Below, in pieces: positions 34,289-42,325 of a DNA stretch of 64,000 nucleotides. Position numbers and translations under genes: made by a program. Source of the stretch: an uncultured Candidatus Actinomarinales bacterium (GTDB lineage Bacteria > Actinomycetota > Acidimicrobiia > Actinomarinales > Actinomarinaceae); NCBI GenBank assembly GCA_943840565.1, contig CALSUY010000001.1, forward strand, positions 248,001 to 312,000, written 5' to 3'. Below the pieces are notes generated by a model. The model ran no database searches, was not told where the DNA came from, and saw nothing but the letters and a program-made list of their open reading frames with translations. Within the stretch, counting starts at the first letter, position 1; each line of letters starts with the position of its first letter.

Positions 34289-35384
34289 TATTAGTAATAC
34301 TTTTTTTAAGAAAATGAATTTATACGCAATTTGGTTTCTAGTTACATTCGGTCTACTTTTACAAATATCAGCTTCTTCAGTACAAGGTCTAAATCAATAC
34401 GACGATAATTTTTATTTTATTAAGCGTCACGTGGCCTCTTTGGTAATTGGAATAATTATTTTCAACTTAGTGAAAAGCCTCTCATATAAATTCATTTTAA
34501 AATTTTCTAACACTTTTATAGTTCTTATAACACTTTCACTTTTTTTAGTACTTGCATATGGGGTAGTAGTTGGCGGAAGTAGGAGATGGATAGACTTAGG
34601 GCCCGTATATTTTCAGCCAAGTGAGTTTGCAAAACCAATAATTATTTTATGGGTTGCCCATAAATTATCTGAATTAAAAAATGAACACTCTCATAGGTAC
34701 TATTTACAACGCGCAATACTGTTACCAATTGTCTGTTGTTTCTTAATTTATTTAGAACCCGATTATGGAACAACATTAACAATATTAGGCATTTTTTTTG
34801 TTCAGATCGTATTTTCAGATATCAAAGCAAGATATCCAGCAGCAATATTATCGCTATCAGTATTTCCTCTTTATTTATTCGCAAATGCTTCAGATTACAG
34901 ACGTCAGAGAATTGAAACTTTTATAACTGGTAAATGTCAAGAAGGTGTTGATTTACTTGGAGATTGTTTTCAGCTAAATCAAAGTTGGATTGCAATTAGT
35001 TCTGGAGGACTGACCGGACTAGGGCCAGGTACATCTAGAGCTAGGTGGGGGATGCTGCCAAACGCATATACTGATTTTATTGTTTCTATTACTGGTGAAG
35101 AATATGGATTTATTGGTATATTAATACTTACAATAATATTTTTAATTTTAATAATATCTTTCTATGGCATGGCTTTAACAACAGACAATAGTTTTAAAAA
35201 ACTAATACTAGTTGGACTTGGAACCTGGGTTGGTTTACAAACCATCATCAATCTTGGAGGTGCTGTTGGACTTCTTCCAATTACAGGGATAGTACTCCCT
35301 TTCATTTCGTATGGAGGAACTGCAATGGTTTCAATTTTTATTGGACTATCTTTGGCGCATAATGAAACGTTATACAATGAATAA
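34281..35384 (+). CDS. ftsW: SEDS glycosyltransferase FtsW
   Basis: A 367-residue SEDS protein with about ten membrane helices. GGSRRWIDLGPVYFQPSEFAKP near residue 95, LEPDYGTT with catalytic-type Asp near 157, GGLTGLGPGTSRARWGMLPNAYTDFI (read in two parts, residues 237-262) and PFISYGGTAM near 340 are all family signatures. Polymerises septal glycan with FtsI. Overlaps murG by 8 bases. Confidence 0.95.
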   Translation: MINISNTFFKKMNLYAIWFLVTFGLLLQISASSVQGLNQYDDNFYFIKRHVASLVIGIIIFNLVKSLSYKFILKFSNTFIVLITLSLFLVLAYGVVVGGSRRWIDLGPVYFQPSEFAKPIIILWVAHKLSELKNEHSHRYYLQRAILLPIVCCFLIYLEPDYGTTLTILGIFFVQIVFSDIKARYPAAILSLSVFPLYLFANASDYRRQRIETFITGKCQEGVDLLGDCFQLNQSWIAISSGGLTGLGPGTSRARWGMLPNAYTDFIVSITGEEYGFIGILILTIIFLILIISFYGMALTTDNSFKKLILVGLGTWVGLQTIINLGGAVGLLPITGIVLPFISYGGTAMVSIFIGLSLAHNETLYNE

Positions 35385-36411
35385 AAGATATTGTTTTTTT
35401 TGTGTAGGTACAGGCGGTCATATTTTTCCGGCTAAAAATCTAATAAAAAGATTATTGGAATCTGGTGTACCCGAGGAAGATATCATCATCGTTTCAGATA
35501 AAAGAGGGGTTAAGTACTTCGAAGACATGACTGTCGAGATTATTCAAAAAGAATTTTATATATCCACTAGAGGGATATTTGGATACTTAGTTAATATTGG
35601 TCAGTTCATCAGGACAATATGGGAGGTTTACAAGGAACTTAAAACTGAAAAAATAAATACAGTATTAACTACCGGTGCATATATTGCTCCATATGCAGCA
35701 CTAATAAGTTTGATACTTCGTTCGGAGTTTTACATTCAAGAGCAAAATCAATATGCTGGCCTTGGCAATAGGGTAGCATCATATTTTCCAAGTACTGTTT
35801 TTGAATCATTCCCTGAAACAAAAAATTTAAATAGAAAAAATACTATTTTTACTGGTCCTATTTTAAATATAGATACCAAAAAAGTGATCGAAAAAAATAC
35901 AAACAGAAACTTTACTATTGGGATACAAGGTGGAAGTCAAGGTTCAGAAGAAATAAACCAATATATTTATAAATTTATTGAAGAATTTGATAACTATGAC
36001 GTAGAGTTTCTTCATATTACAGGACCAATGAAAGCTAATACTATTAAGTTTGATAAATCTTTTTATCGTCAAGTTGAGTTTTTCTATGACATGAATGATT
36101 ACTATCAATCTGTTGATTTCCAAATTTCCAGAGCTGGTGGTGGAATATTAGAAGCAGCGTATCTAAATATTCCTCAGTTGTTAATTCCATTCAAACATGG
36201 AACCACTGCAAGCCATCAGACTCTTAATGCTAACTATCTTGAAAAAAATGGAAATGCTAAAGTAGTAGTTGAATACAAGGAATTTTCTGAATTAATACAC
36301 AATATTTGTAAATATAAATTTTCCTACTTGGATGAAAACTTTACATCGTATCAAATCAAGGTTGGAAATGATGATATATTTAAAATTATCAGCGAAAGTA
36401 ATTATGAATAG
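35377..36411 (+). CDS. murG: Lipid II synthase MurG
   Basis: A 344-residue GT-B glycosyltransferase adding GlcNAc to lipid I. N-terminal GTGGHIFPAKNL, central IGIQGGSQGSEEIN and C-terminal SRAGGGILEAAYLNIPQLLIP, with HQTLNANYL, match the family. The reading frame is open further upstream (35311), but the ATG at 35377 gives the normal N-terminus and an 8-base overlap with ftsW. The family GGSxG motif appears as GGSQG. Confidence 0.95.
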   Translation: MNKRYCFFCVGTGGHIFPAKNLIKRLLESGVPEEDIIIVSDKRGVKYFEDMTVEIIQKEFYISTRGIFGYLVNIGQFIRTIWEVYKELKTEKINTVLTTGAYIAPYAALISLILRSEFYIQEQNQYAGLGNRVASYFPSTVFESFPETKNLNRKNTIFTGPILNIDTKKVIEKNTNRNFTIGIQGGSQGSEEINQYIYKFIEEFDNYDVEFLHITGPMKANTIKFDKSFYRQVEFFYDMNDYYQSVDFQISRAGGGILEAAYLNIPQLLIPFKHGTTASHQTLNANYLEKNGNAKVVVEYKEFSELIHNICKYKFSYLDENFTSYQIKVGNDDIFKIISESNYE

Positions 36412-37717
36412 TTATAAAAATGTATACATTTTGGGTATTGGTGGCACTGGCATGAGTTCAATAGCAAAATACATGTCCCAAGCAGGATTTAATGTAGGAG
36501 GGTATGATCAAAGAAAATCTTATATAACAAATACTCTTGAACAAGAGAGTATTAACATCGACTTTGACCTTGAGGAGATAACATATGACAAAGATACTTT
36601 ATATATTTACTCAACTGCGTTTAATTTAACTAAAACTAATTTATCTTCAAATACTGAAAGTAAAAACGTACTCTCTCGTCCGGAGTTTCTTCAGGAACTA
36701 ACTAGAGATAATTATGTTATCGGAGTAACTGGAACCCATGGAAAGACCTCTACAACAGCCTTACTTGCACATATATTTCATTACAATAAACGCAATGTTT
36801 CGTATATTTTTGGGGGTGTCACTTCTTTTAATGGAATCGGGGGACACTATGGATCTGATAATAAAGTGTTAATTTTAGAAGCAGATGAAGCATTCGATAC
36901 TTTTAACAGTTTACATATAGATGATTTATTAGTCACTAACATAGATGAGGATCACCTAGATTACTACTTAAATTTTGAGAATTTAATTAATGCGTTTAAA
37001 AATGTTATTGAGAATACAAGTAATAATGTAGTTTTAAATTTAGATAATTTGGAATTAAAAAAGTTAAAACTATCTAAAAAGATTTATAGTTATTCATCTT
37101 CAGATGAATCTGAAATTACAATTATAAACTCTGGCGTTATTTCACATGAGGGTACAAACTTCCAAATTGAAACAAGTATGATTGGAGATCATTTTAAATC
37201 AAATATTGCTGGAGCCATTTGTATTGCTTATTTAAATGGAATCTCCATTGAGGATTCACTTCTAGCTATTAAACACTTTTCTGGTGTAAGACGAAGAGCA
37301 GAGTTTCTTGGGTCTACTTCTGGCATAAGTATTTATGATGACTACGGTCACCATCCTACTGAGATTGATGCGACAATTACTGCGCTAAAAAGTCACGTTA
37401 AAGGCAAGTTATATGTAGTATTTCAACCCCACCGATATACGAGAACACAAGAACATTTAGATAAATTCAAAATGTCATTATTCAAAGCGGACGAGGCAAT
37501 TGTTGTTGATATCTATCCATCTGGTGAGTTACCTATCCCAGGAGTTTCGAGTAAAAATCTCGAGGATAAGAATATTAAATACATCAAGTCTATGAGGGCT
37601 GTACCAAGTTATTTAAGAGGTAAGGTTAATAGTGGTGACGCAGTCCTCACAATAGGTGCTGGCGATATTACACTATTAGGACCACAGATATTGAAGTATT
37701 TAGATGAAAAAAACTAG
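36404..37717 (+). CDS. murC: UDP-MurNAc:L-alanine ligase MurC
   Basis: A 437-residue Mur ligase: VYILGIGGTGMSSIAKYM at the N-terminus, IGVTGTHGKTSTTALLAH (ATP loop), LEADEAFDTF, TNIDEDHLDYY, and C-terminal YDDYGHHPTEI and FQPHRYTRT. The HGKT form of the ATP loop and YDDYGHHPTE are MurC-specific. Start set to ATG 36404 (8-base overlap with murG), not the upstream 36332. Overlaps murB by 14 bases. Confidence 0.95.
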   Translation: MNSYKNVYILGIGGTGMSSIAKYMSQAGFNVGGYDQRKSYITNTLEQESINIDFDLEEITYDKDTLYIYSTAFNLTKTNLSSNTESKNVLSRPEFLQELTRDNYVIGVTGTHGKTSTTALLAHIFHYNKRNVSYIFGGVTSFNGIGGHYGSDNKVLILEADEAFDTFNSLHIDDLLVTNIDEDHLDYYLNFENLINAFKNVIENTSNNVVLNLDNLELKKLKLSKKIYSYSSSDESEITIINSGVISHEGTNFQIETSMIGDHFKSNIAGAICIAYLNGISIEDSLLAIKHFSGVRRRAEFLGSTSGISIYDDYGHHPTEIDATITALKSHVKGKLYVVFQPHRYTRTQEHLDKFKMSLFKADEAIVVDIYPSGELPIPGVSSKNLEDKNIKYIKSMRAVPSYLRGKVNSGDAVLTIGAGDITLLGPQILKYLDEKN

Positions 37718-38564
37718 CGTAAAACTTTCAGAAGTTACAACCTATAAATTTGGTGGTTACTGTCATAACTTTTTTGAAATTAATTCATTAAAACAGTTAG
37801 AGAATATGAAGTTGGACACCCGAAATAAAGACTTATTAATACTTGGAAAGGGTTCAAATATAGTCTTTTCAGATGCAGGTTATGAAGGCACTATTATTAA
37901 ACCAGATTTTAATTTTATTGAATTAAATATAGAAAAGAATATTTTGAGTCTGGGTGCTTCTACTTACCTTCCTGATATTGCACGATTTTCAAAAGATAAC
38001 TCAATTAGTAGCCTTGAGTGGCTGATTGGCATTCCAGGATCAGTTGGCGGTGCTGTTCAGATGAATGCTGGGGCGTATGGATATGAGTTTTCTGATCATA
38101 TAGAATCAGTAACTTTTTACAATTTTGAAACGAATAAAATTGAATCAGAAAGTAAAGACTTTTTTGAGTTTTCATATAGAACTGCAAAAAATCTAGATAG
38201 TAAAATGGTCGTTTCTGTAGATTTTATAGTAGAAAAAGGCGATCCTATTGTAATCCAAAGTCAAATAAGTGAATATCTTAATCGTAGAAAAAAAACACAA
38301 CCTCCAGCAATATACAATGCTGGTAGTGTATTCAAGAATCCCAAAAACGGATCAGCTGGTTACCTCATCGAAAAAGCTGGTCTTAAAGGCTTCTCAATAG
38401 GAGGGGTAGAAGTGAGTCAAAAACATGCTAATTTTTTTGTAGCTCAGAAAGATTCAAAAGCTCAGTCTTTGTATGAATTAGTGAAATACGTAAAAGGCAT
38501 AGTTCGTCAAAAATTTGATATTTCCTTAACGGAAGAGATAATATTCGCAGGTAAATTCAATTAA
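37704..38564 (+). CDS. murB: UDP-N-acetylenolpyruvoylglucosamine reductase MurB
   Basis: A 286-residue FAD enzyme of the type II (Bacillus-like) form: TTYKFGGYCHNFFE at the N-terminus, LGKGSNIVFSDAGYEG, GIPGSVGGAVQMNAGAYG and the C-terminal NAGSVFKNP and VSQKHANFFV with LTEEIIFAG. The active-site Ser is in GSVFKNP. Overlap of 14 bases with murC; the next gene starts 2 bases later. Confidence 0.95.
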   Translation: MKKTSVKLSEVTTYKFGGYCHNFFEINSLKQLENMKLDTRNKDLLILGKGSNIVFSDAGYEGTIIKPDFNFIELNIEKNILSLGASTYLPDIARFSKDNSISSLEWLIGIPGSVGGAVQMNAGAYGYEFSDHIESVTFYNFETNKIESESKDFFEFSYRTAKNLDSKMVVSVDFIVEKGDPIVIQSQISEYLNRRKKTQPPAIYNAGSVFKNPKNGSAGYLIEKAGLKGFSIGGVEVSQKHANFFVAQKDSKAQSLYELVKYVKGIVRQKFDISLTEEIIFAGKFN

Positions 38565-38566
38565 AC

Positions 38567-39259
38567 ATGAACGAGTTCAACTTAAATCAAATTCGCTTTT
38601 TTAAATCATTCATAATTTTTGCCTTTATAACATTAGCTACTTCCTTAATAATTATGAATAGCTCATCTCAAAAATTTCGTGTTTCTGAAATAGAGTATTC
38701 AATGGAAGATCAACTTGCTATGGAAAGTTTAAATTTATTATATGGAAAATCTATTTGGTTTGTTGACGAAAATTCTTTTCAGCAGATTTATGATGACAAT
38801 CCTGATATTAAAAATTTAAACATAACTAAAAGATTACCAAATAAGCTTATTATTTCGGTTAACTTATACCAACAACTGGCAAACATAATAGATTTAAGGG
38901 CGTCGATTGAAACATACACCATATTATATGAAAATTCATATGTAGTAAGTGCTCCAACAATTGAAAACACATTACCAATAGTCAAGATTGAAAATGGGCC
39001 AGTCGATAGTGGTTTTAATGGTGAATTGATCTCCCTGTTTAAGACACTGGATAATTATCAATACACCAAACAGTCTTTACAGATCAAATATGATGGTGAA
39101 GCATTCAACGCTTATTACGGCAAGACTACCTTTCAATTAGGAGATGCTGTTGACCTAGGGAAGAAAGCTTCAATACTTGGAGCTTACCTCTCTGATAATA
39201 GTTGTGATGGTACAGTTAGATTTTTAACATCAGAATCAACAATCGAGAATTGTAATTAA
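38567..39259 (+). CDS. ftsQ: FtsQ-like division protein
   Basis: A 230-residue protein with a single N-terminal membrane helix (about residues 13-30), a POTRA-like region (about 33-100; IKNLNITKRLPNKLIISVN is the typical PxxxxI-V-E-R-P-like end) and a beta domain. FtsQ recruits FtsL/FtsB and late division proteins. Position between murB and ftsZ is canonical. Confidence 0.88.
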   Translation: MNEFNLNQIRFFKSFIIFAFITLATSLIIMNSSSQKFRVSEIEYSMEDQLAMESLNLLYGKSIWFVDENSFQQIYDDNPDIKNLNITKRLPNKLIISVNLYQQLANIIDLRASIETYTILYENSYVVSAPTIENTLPIVKIENGPVDSGFNGELISLFKTLDNYQYTKQSLQIKYDGEAFNAYYGKTTFQLGDAVDLGKKASILGAYLSDNSCDGTVRFLTSESTIENCN

Positions 39260-39351
39260 TCTAAACCTAAACTATAGGTCTAGATAAAATATAAAATATA
39301 TATTTGTTTAAGACGGTATTAATGATATTCTTTTTTTGAAAAAGGATTTTA

Positions 39352-40419
39352 ATGAAACAAAATAAAAAAAATACTAAACAAAAAGGAGTTAATTTAAACA
39401 TGAGACCTAAAAATTACACAGCTGTAATCAAAGTCATGGGTGTTGGCGGCGGTGGTACAAATGCTGTCAATCGAATGATGAAAATGAATATTGGCGGAGT
39501 AGATTTTGTAGCTTGTAATACAGACGCACAAAGCCTACTTGGCTCCAAAGCTGATATGAAACTTGATCTTGGTAGAAAATCAACTAGAGGTCTTGGAGCA
39601 GGTGCTAATCCTGAGGTTGGTAGACAAGCTGCTATTGATTCTGAAGAATTAATTATTGAAGCACTTAAAGGTTCGGATATGGTATTTATTGCTGCTGGTG
39701 AAGGTGGCGGAACTGGTACTGGAGCTTCACCAGTAATCGCAAATATTGCACATGAATTGGGTGCGTTAACTGTTGGTGTTGTAACTCGACCTTTTGGTTT
39801 TGAAGGAAGAAGAAGATCTGTTCAGGCTGAAGAGGGAATCCAGGCTTTAAGAGATGTAGTAGATACTTTAATTGTAATTCCTAACGATAGGTTATTACAA
39901 ATAAGTGATAAGGATATAAAAGTAAGCGAAGCTTACATTAAATCTGATGAAATCTTAGCTAATGGTGTTAAAGGCATTACTGGTCTAATAACAAATCCAG
40001 GTGTTATAAATGTTGACTTTGCAGATGTTAGAACAATACTAAAAGATGCAGGAAACGCAGTTCTTGGTATAGGTAGATCCACAGGAGAACAAAGAGCTCC
40101 AAATGCTGCACAAGCTGCAATATCTTCGCCACTACTAGAAGCAAATATGGACGGTGCTGAAGGTGTTTTGATTACAATAGCAGGATCTGAAGACTTAAAA
40201 CTTCAAGAGGTGAATGAAGCTGCAAGAGTAATTACAGAACGTGCAGATGACAATGCTGAAATTATATTTGGACACACAGTGGATGAAACCTTGGGTGATG
40301 CTGTTGAAGTAACCGTAGTTGCTGCCGGATTTGGGCCTAGACCAACAAGAAAGCCAAAAGATTTTGATGAAAATCAAGACTCCGGGGGTGACGGTCTTCC
40401 TGACTTTATCAAGGGATGA
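39352..40419 (+). CDS. ftsZ: Cell division GTPase FtsZ
   Basis: A 355-residue tubulin homologue. IKVMGVGGGGTNAVNRM, the GGGTGTGASP signature loop and the T7 region (DFADVRTIL) are intact. After the GTPase core only about 20 residues of linker remain before the C-terminal peptide GLPDFIKG, which binds SepF and other partners. Two starts are possible: ATG 39352 with AGGA at 5-base spacing, or ATG 39400 with GGAG at 11-base spacing; the first adds a 16-residue lysine/asparagine-rich tail. I report the longer form. Confidence 0.96.
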   Translation: MKQNKKNTKQKGVNLNMRPKNYTAVIKVMGVGGGGTNAVNRMMKMNIGGVDFVACNTDAQSLLGSKADMKLDLGRKSTRGLGAGANPEVGRQAAIDSEELIIEALKGSDMVFIAAGEGGGTGTGASPVIANIAHELGALTVGVVTRPFGFEGRRRSVQAEEGIQALRDVVDTLIVIPNDRLLQISDKDIKVSEAYIKSDEILANGVKGITGLITNPGVINVDFADVRTILKDAGNAVLGIGRSTGEQRAPNAAQAAISSPLLEANMDGAEGVLITIAGSEDLKLQEVNEAARVITERADDNAEIIFGHTVDETLGDAVEVTVVAAGFGPRPTRKPKDFDENQDSGGDGLPDFIKG

Positions 40420-41021
40420 TTGAGTCTTCGCTTATTGAACAAAGTTACTTTAGTAACAAAATTGATGGAAATGATCTAGCTGACATTTTAAGGAGCCAAA
40501 AACCGTCAGGTGAAATGCTCCTTGATGTTGCTCAGATGAATCAAACTCACAGTAATAAGATTGAGTATATTGAGACAGAAGGTATTTTTTCTTCTGATGG
40601 ACTGGTTACGTCAACAAAAAATATATCATTAGTTGTTAAAACGGCTGATTGCATGCCTGTACTAATTAAAACAGAATCATCAATTGCTGCCTTACATGTC
40701 GGTTGGAAAGGTTTACAAAATGATATTTTCAACTTGGCCTTAAGGAAAATTACCGGTACTAACATTAAGGTTTCAGTTGGACCTCATGCTCAAAGTTGTT
40801 GCTATGAGATACAAAATGATGTAGCCCAACTGTTTCCCAAAAGTGTTTTAAAAAGAAAAGATAAAATTTATTTAAACTTGTCTAAACAAATTGTAAATTT
40901 TTGCCAATTAAACGACATAGAAATTCAAGTATCAAAAAATTGTACTGTTTGTGATAATAACTTCTGGTCCTTTAGAGAAAATAAAACAGCACAAAGACAG
41001 TATTCTTTCATATGGATATAA
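40416..41021 (+). CDS. pgeF: PgeF/YfiH-family (laccase domain) protein
   Basis: A 201-residue protein with metal-binding residues in MNQTHSN (His), VVKTADCMPVLI (Cys) and AALHVGWKGL (His). The family was called multicopper polyphenol oxidase but characterised members are purine nucleoside phosphorylases/adenosine deaminases or peptidoglycan editing factors. It follows ftsZ in Actinobacteria and Firmicutes. Shorter than usual (about 240). Start overlaps the ftsZ stop by 4 bases. Confidence 0.9.
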   Translation: MIESSLIEQSYFSNKIDGNDLADILRSQKPSGEMLLDVAQMNQTHSNKIEYIETEGIFSSDGLVTSTKNISLVVKTADCMPVLIKTESSIAALHVGWKGLQNDIFNLALRKITGTNIKVSVGPHAQSCCYEIQNDVAQLFPKSVLKRKDKIYLNLSKQIVNFCQLNDIEIQVSKNCTVCDNNFWSFRENKTAQRQYSFIWI

Positions 41022-41626
41022 AAAACTTAGAAAAAATAGTTAATAAAATTTCAAAATTTAATGCAAGATTATTACCTGTTGTTAAAAATCAGAATATAGA
41101 AGACATAAATAAGTTGATTAATTTTGGAATCAAAGATCTGGGCGAAAATAGGTTAGATGAACTTCATCTACACCACAAACATTTCCCAGATAGTAATTAT
41201 CACTTTATCGCACCATTGCAATCAAGAAAGATTTCTGAAATATTAAGCAAGTGTGTGACATTACATTCGGTCTCCAGAGAGAAGGAGCTAGATGTAATTT
41301 CCAAAACTTATTCTGGTCAAAATATATTTATACAGGTAAATATCGATAGTGATCCCAATAAGAGTGGTATTAGTGGAGATAAGTTAAACCATTTTATTGA
41401 TTATTCTCTAACCCTTGGTATACAGCCAGTAGGTTTAATGTGTATACCTAATATAGAATCTAATAGAAAAAAAGTGTTTTCTTCAATGCAAAAATTAAAT
41501 GAAAAAATAAAAATTCAGTATAAAAACTATCCTGGTGAACTATCTATGGGCATGTCTGATGATTATGAGATTGCTCTAGATTACGGTGCTACAATAATAC
41601 GTGTAGGTAGTAAAATATTTTTATAA
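41012..41626 (+). CDS. YggS-family PLP homeostasis protein
   Basis: A 204-residue PLP-binding TIM-barrel protein; the Lys in LLPVVKNQ carries PLP, DLGENRLDEL is the usual GENY/GENR motif, and SMGMSDDYEIAL binds the phosphate. These proteins regulate free PLP and amino acid balance. The N-terminus is shortened compared with the usual 225-240 residues. Overlaps pgeF by 10 bases and sepF by 1. Confidence 0.93.
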   Translation: MDIKNLEKIVNKISKFNARLLPVVKNQNIEDINKLINFGIKDLGENRLDELHLHHKHFPDSNYHFIAPLQSRKISEILSKCVTLHSVSREKELDVISKTYSGQNIFIQVNIDSDPNKSGISGDKLNHFIDYSLTLGIQPVGLMCIPNIESNRKKVFSSMQKLNEKIKIQYKNYPGELSMGMSDDYEIALDYGATIIRVGSKIFL

Positions 41627-42066
41627 TGTTAGAAAAATTCTTAATAGCAATTGGACTCAAGCAACCGGAAAACCTAAGTTTTGACAATTCACCTCAACAA
41701 AATAGAACTGTAAGACCTTCCACAGAAAACAGATTTTCTACAGATGAACAAGTTGGAGATGTAAGAATTCATAACCCGAAAGATGAAGTGGAGATTAAAG
41801 TACTAAAGTCATTTAATGATATTCACAACTTAGGAAATGTTGTAAAAGAAGACTACATTGTTGCAATGGATATTCGAGATATATCTGATCAAACAGACCG
41901 CAGAAGAATTATAGATTTTGTAACTGGCATGGCTTTTATCAGCGACGCAAAAATTAGATCAATTAACAAAGATGGAGTATATTTACTACTTCCTGCATCA
42001 GCATCACTTCCGTCTAGCGAAAGAGAAAGGCTGCAAAACTTAGGCCTTTACAATATTAATGTGTAG
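41626..42066 (+). CDS. sepF: Cell division protein SepF
   Basis: 146 residues: an N-terminal amphipathic membrane-targeting helix (MLEKFLIAIGL), a variable linker and the DUF552 core (about 55-140) with MDIRDISDQTDRRRIIDFVTG. SepF anchors FtsZ to the membrane in bacteria without FtsA, fitting the absence of ftsA here. ATG shares its A with the yggS stop; overlaps yggT by 8 bases. Confidence 0.94.
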   Translation: MLEKFLIAIGLKQPENLSFDNSPQQNRTVRPSTENRFSTDEQVGDVRIHNPKDEVEIKVLKSFNDIHNLGNVVKEDYIVAMDIRDISDQTDRRRIIDFVTGMAFISDAKIRSINKDGVYLLLPASASLPSSERERLQNLGLYNINV

Positions 42067-42325
42067 CTTACTGATACTCTTTTTCAGGTTTTTCTCATAT
42101 GCTCTATTCGCATGGATAATTTTAAGTTGGGTTCAAGTTTCGCCTGAGCATCCTCTGGGTCAAGTGAAATATGTTTTAGATAAAGGTTTTACAAGAATAT
42201 TAGAGCCGATACGTTCAAGAATGCCTACCCTTAGAATAGGTATGGCTGGTTTAGATTTATCACCACTCGTTTTAATATTTGGAGTTAACCTATTACAGCC
42301 TTATCTACTAAGAGCTGTTTGCTAA
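42059..42325 (+). CDS. YggT-family membrane protein
   Basis: An 88-residue protein with two membrane helices (about 3-22 and 65-86) and the family motif TRILEPIRSRMP preceding the second. YggT proteins are found beside sepF in Gram-positive division clusters; the role is thought to be in envelope or osmotic adaptation. It is the last gene of the division cluster: divIVA, usual next in Actinobacteria, is absent. Stop overlaps the convergent ileS stop by 4 bases. Confidence 0.9.
   Translation: MCSLLILFFRFFSYALFAWIILSWVQVSPEHPLGQVKYVLDKGFTRILEPIRSRMPTLRIGMAGLDLSPLVLIFGVNLLQPYLLRAVC

Noticed and set aside
39260-39351. Terminator between ftsQ and ftsZ
   Set aside because: Only a five-base-pair ACCTA/TAGGT hairpin without a U tract; too weak to claim.
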